64,000 nt of DNA from Chamaecrista fasciculata (Eukaryota; Streptophyta; Magnoliopsida; Fabales; Fabaceae), in assembly GCA_003254925.1 (NCBI GenBank), contig QANZ01050821.1:1-64000 (forward strand), read 5' to 3'. Position 1 is the stretch's first letter. Every line of letters begins with the position of its first letter. Below are positions 60,642 through 64,000 of the stretch, one piece after another. Under the pieces are notes generated by a model. It worked only from the letters and a program-made list of their open reading frames with translations, made no database searches and was not told the origin of the DNA. The position numbers and the translations under genes are program-made.

Positions 60642-60970
60642 CTAGGGGCTTTGCGTGCCCGTAAGGGACTAAATTGTTAATTTAGTAAAAAAAGAGAGAC
60701 CAAATAGTAAATTTTCTCTTATTTTTAATTTCATAGACTATAGTTTTAAACATGGACGACCAGAAAGGGGTGGAGCCATATAATATAATAGGGGCTTTAC
60801 GTGCCCTAACGGGCACGCAAATATGTATGTAAAATAAATAAGGGACTAAATTGTTAACTTAGTAAAGAAAGAGAGACCAAATAGTAAATTTTCTCTTATT
60901 TTTAATTTCATAGACTATAGTTTTAAAAATGGACGACCAGAAAGGGGTGGAGTCATATAATATTAGATAT
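60642..60970 (-). mobile_element. Helitron-like 3' ends in a tandem repeat of about 177 bp
   Basis: Two direct units (GGGACTAAATTGTTAA at 60665 and 60842) repeat at a period of about 177 bases. On the minus strand the second unit carries a perfect stem CGTGCCC-GTTA-GGGCACG (60800-60817) followed by TAAAGCCCCTA. The first ends GGGCACGCAAAGCCCCTAG with T next (60645-60642), as a Helitron CTAG end would. No 5' end was found. Confidence 0.45.
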
Positions 60971-61104
60971 TAGAAATCAAATAATAGCAACGGGAAAATA
61001 CTACAACTATGACGGCGACAGTAGAAAGCTTATCCACAATACCAAACGTACATGACAAGTAGTAAGAGAATAAGTAGGAGTTGTGTTGAATAAATCATAA
61101 ATAT

Positions 61105-61504
61105 TAGGTTAAAGTGTACTTTTGGTCTTATAACTTTGACAAATGTTTCAATTTGGTCCCATAACTTTTTTGTGGTAATTTTGGTCCCATAACTTTGGTG
61201 AAGCTCTCAATTTGGTCCCATAACTTTTTTGTTGCAATTTTTGTCTCATAACTTTTAAAAACGTCTCACCGTCGGTTCTAAGTTGATTTCCATTCATCCC
61301 ATAACTTCACCCATATTTGTCACATCATCATCTAACTCAGTATGTCAGATCATCTTTAACGACAGATAATAGATAGAAATCAGTATTGGGACCAACGGTG
61401 AGACGTTTTCAAAATTTATGGGACTAAAATTTCAACAAAAAAAGTTATGGGACCAAATTGAAACATTTGCCAAAGTTATGGGACCAAAAGTGCACTTTAA
61501 CCTA
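61105..61504. mobile_element. Foldback element of the TTTGGTCCC type, 400 bp
   Basis: Ends TAGGTTAAAGTGTACTTTTGG and CCAAAAGTGCACTTTAACCTA are near-perfect inverted copies, and most of the element folds on itself through TTTGGTCCCATAACTTT words. No clear target duplication and no coding capacity are visible. This is the least decayed member of the family in the window. Confidence 0.8.
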
Positions 61505-62733
61505 AATGTTATTGTTATCCTTGGTTTGGAATCTACGTAGACGCAGTGGAAGGAATAGTTTTGGTTGGAGTAGGACCACACCAGGGATGATTGGTCTGCT
61601 TAGGAAGCCACGTCCCACGTTCTTCTTTCCACTTTTTGACGTTATGGCCAATCAAATGCCGCCATGTCCGTAATAGTAGAAATACCTAATCCCTCAACTT
61701 TTCACTTGGAATCCACTCATGTATCCATCCTATCACACCCACCCAACTGCACTTTTCTTCTACTCACATTTAACTCCAACAAACTCACATGTCCCTAGCA
61801 TGCCATCCATTCAACCTTCAAATAAAATTAGTTTACTGAAATTTTTAAGAAAATAAATTAGTGTGAAGTGTGAAGTGTGGTGTACGTAAAAGTAAAAATC
61901 ATTTTCCTTTTGTTACTCAATGTTTTCTTTATTAGTTGATCTAATAAAGATGAATATATAGAAGTTTGACAACAAGAAACTAAAACTAAAAAAAAACGCT
62001 TCCTATTATCGTTGTAAAAAGAAATAACACAATTATGCTATTGTTACTAGATAGCTATAATTGGATTGTGATTTGAGCAGATCAGCGAGCATTCAAATTA
62101 AAGCTCTCATGCATCCCACCAACAACCTTTGTTTTTCGGTTAAGAAAATGAGTAATAAGATGTATTCCTCAATTTGCTATCATACCTTTAATTGGTACTA
62201 AAAACGATATTTGCTTTTGGCTATTAATGGATAACTGCACCGATCACTTACCTTTCATTTTCATCTGGTTGTAAATGAATACAAGTAAGAGAGAACGTAA
62301 GCAAGGATAGGATGGAGGTAGTTTGAGAAAGTTGGTGCTTAAGCAAGAATCTAGTTTCCTCGGATGCTTTATGAAAAGCCTCAATCCGCATTCGCATTGC
62401 CGTCTTCTTACGGTTACGACTTATTACGGGGACCAATTGACAGCTATGCACTACGGACAAAACTATAATTGCAAACATGCCATCCCGATTTACTTGTCCC
62501 AAAATTTTTGGACACACTCACGGGCTCTTACTTGCAAGTTGCAACCATCATATTAGAGTTATATATAGATTAAACGACCTGTATAATATTAGAAAAATTT
62601 GACGTGATTTACCTAAAATAAAAATGATAGCTTGATGACCATTTCAGAATAAAAAAGATTTTTATGATCAAGATAAAATTCACGATCAGAGTGATAGAAA
62701 AAAAAAAGAGGATAAAGATTGGAACATAAAAAG
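61505..62733. other. Intergenic DNA, no supported gene
   Basis: Mostly AT-rich. At 62280-62520 the composition rises and a minus-strand frame reads VNRDGMFAIIVLSVVHSCQL then VPVISRNRKKTAMRMRIEAF. It could be an exon or decayed gene piece, but I do not recognise it and no splice structure is convincing. Confidence 0.35.
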
Positions 62734-63913
62734 TAGGCCAAAGTCCTATTTTGATCCCCCAGTTATGTTCAGTGTTCCAAATTGGTCCCCCATTTATTTT
62801 TTGTTCCATATTGGTCCCTCAGTTATACAAAACTTGGCAAAGTTGGTCCCTCTAACAGTTTCCATCCATTTTTCCGTTAAAAAAAAAAGACAAAATTGAT
62901 TTTTAACTCCTAAAAGTTTAAATGTTTTGCATCAAGGACCTTTCTCTCTATAATAGAACCAAAATGTGAGAAAGAATAAATAACTTGGGGTTTTAATTTA
63001 GTTTACACCAAAAAATAATATCTCTCCCTCTCTCTTCGAACCCTCTTTTTCTGCGTCTACTAAATTTCCCAATCTTCGAGGAAGAAGAACCGAGAGATTC
63101 AAAAGCCTAAGGAGGAAAAACGGCGAGAGCCAAACCCAATCGATCACCATCTCATAATCGCCGACCACAATCGGCGACGACGGTGATGATAGTGCCGTGA
63201 GCTCGGCTTCAGAGCTAAACCCCAGTTATTTCTGCCATTTTTCTCTCTGTGTGCGTTCACCAGAAAATTGGTGTCGGTGGTTTTGGATTTGGATTTGTTT
63301 TTCTGTTGTGTTTACATTGAAACAGTGATTCGTTACTTGCCTACTTTTTCGTCTAAAGGAAAATCGAAAGCGACACTGAAGAAATTAATAATTTGAAAGG
63401 AGGAACTAATATATCATTCTTTCTAGAATTTGCTTCTCATTCTCATTCATATAAAATTGACTTACAAATTTGAACAAAAAACAAATGCCAATTGTCGTTA
63501 CTAAAATTGGGAAATCTGTGGTAGAATGCAAAGTGATTGTGGATATACATGGAACCCCCAAATCAATTTGATCGGGCGTCAAATTAGTTGTTGGATCGGA
63601 GAAGACGCCGAAGAAGAAGAGGGTTCAAAGAGAGAAAGGGAGAGATAAACTAAATTAAAACCCCATGTTATTTATTCTTTCTTACATTTTGGTTCTATTA
63701 TAGAGAAAAAGGTCCTTGATGCAAAACATTTAAACTTTTAGGAGTTAAAAATCAATTTTGTCTTTTTTTAACGGAAAAATGGATGGAAACTGTTAGAGGG
63801 ACCAACTTTGCCAAGTTTTGCATAACTGGGGGACCAATATGGAACAAAAAATAACTAGGAGACCAATTTAGAACACTGAACATAACTAGGGGACCAAAAT
63901 AGGATTTTGGCCT
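62734..63913. mobile_element. Long-arm foldback element with exon-like loop
   Basis: The outer arms (about 62734-63055 and 63600-63913) are inverted copies of about 310 bases, starting AGGCCAAAGTCCTATTTTG and ending CAAAATAGGATTTTGGCCT. AAAAGT lies next to both ends. The loop of about 540 bases (63060-63600) contains GC-rich sequence with GCCGACCACAATCGGCGACG words and a CTCTCTCT/GAGAGAG border, like a plant 5' leader and first exon. It is probably a captured host fragment; the gene is not recognised. The last 87 bases of the window hold nothing recognisable. Confidence 0.72.
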
Positions 63914-64000
63914 CAAAAGTAACAAATATTGAAAATTGAAATTGTGGGATGGGTGCATGTTCCTTAATTACATGGCTTTACATTGCGGTGGATTCGTTGG

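Noticed and set aside
62248-62517. 89-codon minus-strand frame as a gene
   Set aside because: It has a somewhat protein-like composition, but I recognise no domain and see no promoter or exon partner. It is noted only as an unassigned stretch.

Overview
The window is nuclear DNA of a flowering plant, most likely a eudicot. The evidence is long AT-rich intergenic DNA, GT-AG introns, a plant S-protein-homologue family, an HSPRO gene, a plant-type GT64 enzyme, Arabidopsis-type telomere-like repeats, and layered plant transposons (Copia, Tat-like, Harbinger, hAT, Mutator-like, Helitron, RTE). I cannot name the species. Two N runs (10193-10685, 43128-43611) and single Ns (19791, 30375, 38739, 51251, 53011) mark assembly joins.

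Region 1 (1-14.9 kb). The 3' end of a Copia element is followed by a segmental tandem duplication (about 1.86-8.1 kb and 9.74-14.87 kb). Each copy carries one S-protein-homologue gene on the minus strand. The copies differ by private insertions, so each copy supplies the empty site for the other's transposons and the insertions can be ordered. Between the copies lies an element holding a GC-rich exon-like stretch and an 84-base piece of plastid 16S rRNA set in GA repeats.

Region 2 (14.9-26.6 kb). This is repeat-dominated: a rearranged Copia LTR pair, a 41-bp tandem repeat, and a roughly 2-kb palindrome of degenerate telomere-like repeats. A truncated RPL5 copy follows, split by a Tat-type LTR remnant, and then more foldback repeats.

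Region 3 (27.3-36.4 kb). An intact nine-exon ribosomal protein L5 gene (minus) reconstructs to 296 codons in frame, with one GC-AG intron. A third, inverted RPL5 5' fragment lies at 32.6-33.2 kb. Directly beside it is a 3.1-kb Helitron that has captured a MAPKKK kinase exon.

Region 4 (36.4-44.4 kb). A hAT-like element carries nested Copia copies.

Region 5 (45-64 kb). This is the gene-rich part. It holds an intact five-exon GT64 glycosyltransferase (EPC1/GMT1 type, plus) with a young RTE LINE just downstream, a two-exon TPR-like membrane protein (minus), and an intronless HSPRO gene (minus). Foldback elements fill the gaps.

The likely functional host genes are two SPH genes (secreted signalling-type peptides), RPL5 (translation), EPC1/GMT1 (sphingolipid glycosylation), a TPR protein and HSPRO (defence and energy signalling). 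They do not form a pathway cluster. I found no clearly new multi-gene system. The strongest unusual items are the Helitron gene capture, the telomere-like palindrome, the plastid rRNA insert, the dated SPH duplication and the shattered RPL5 copies.
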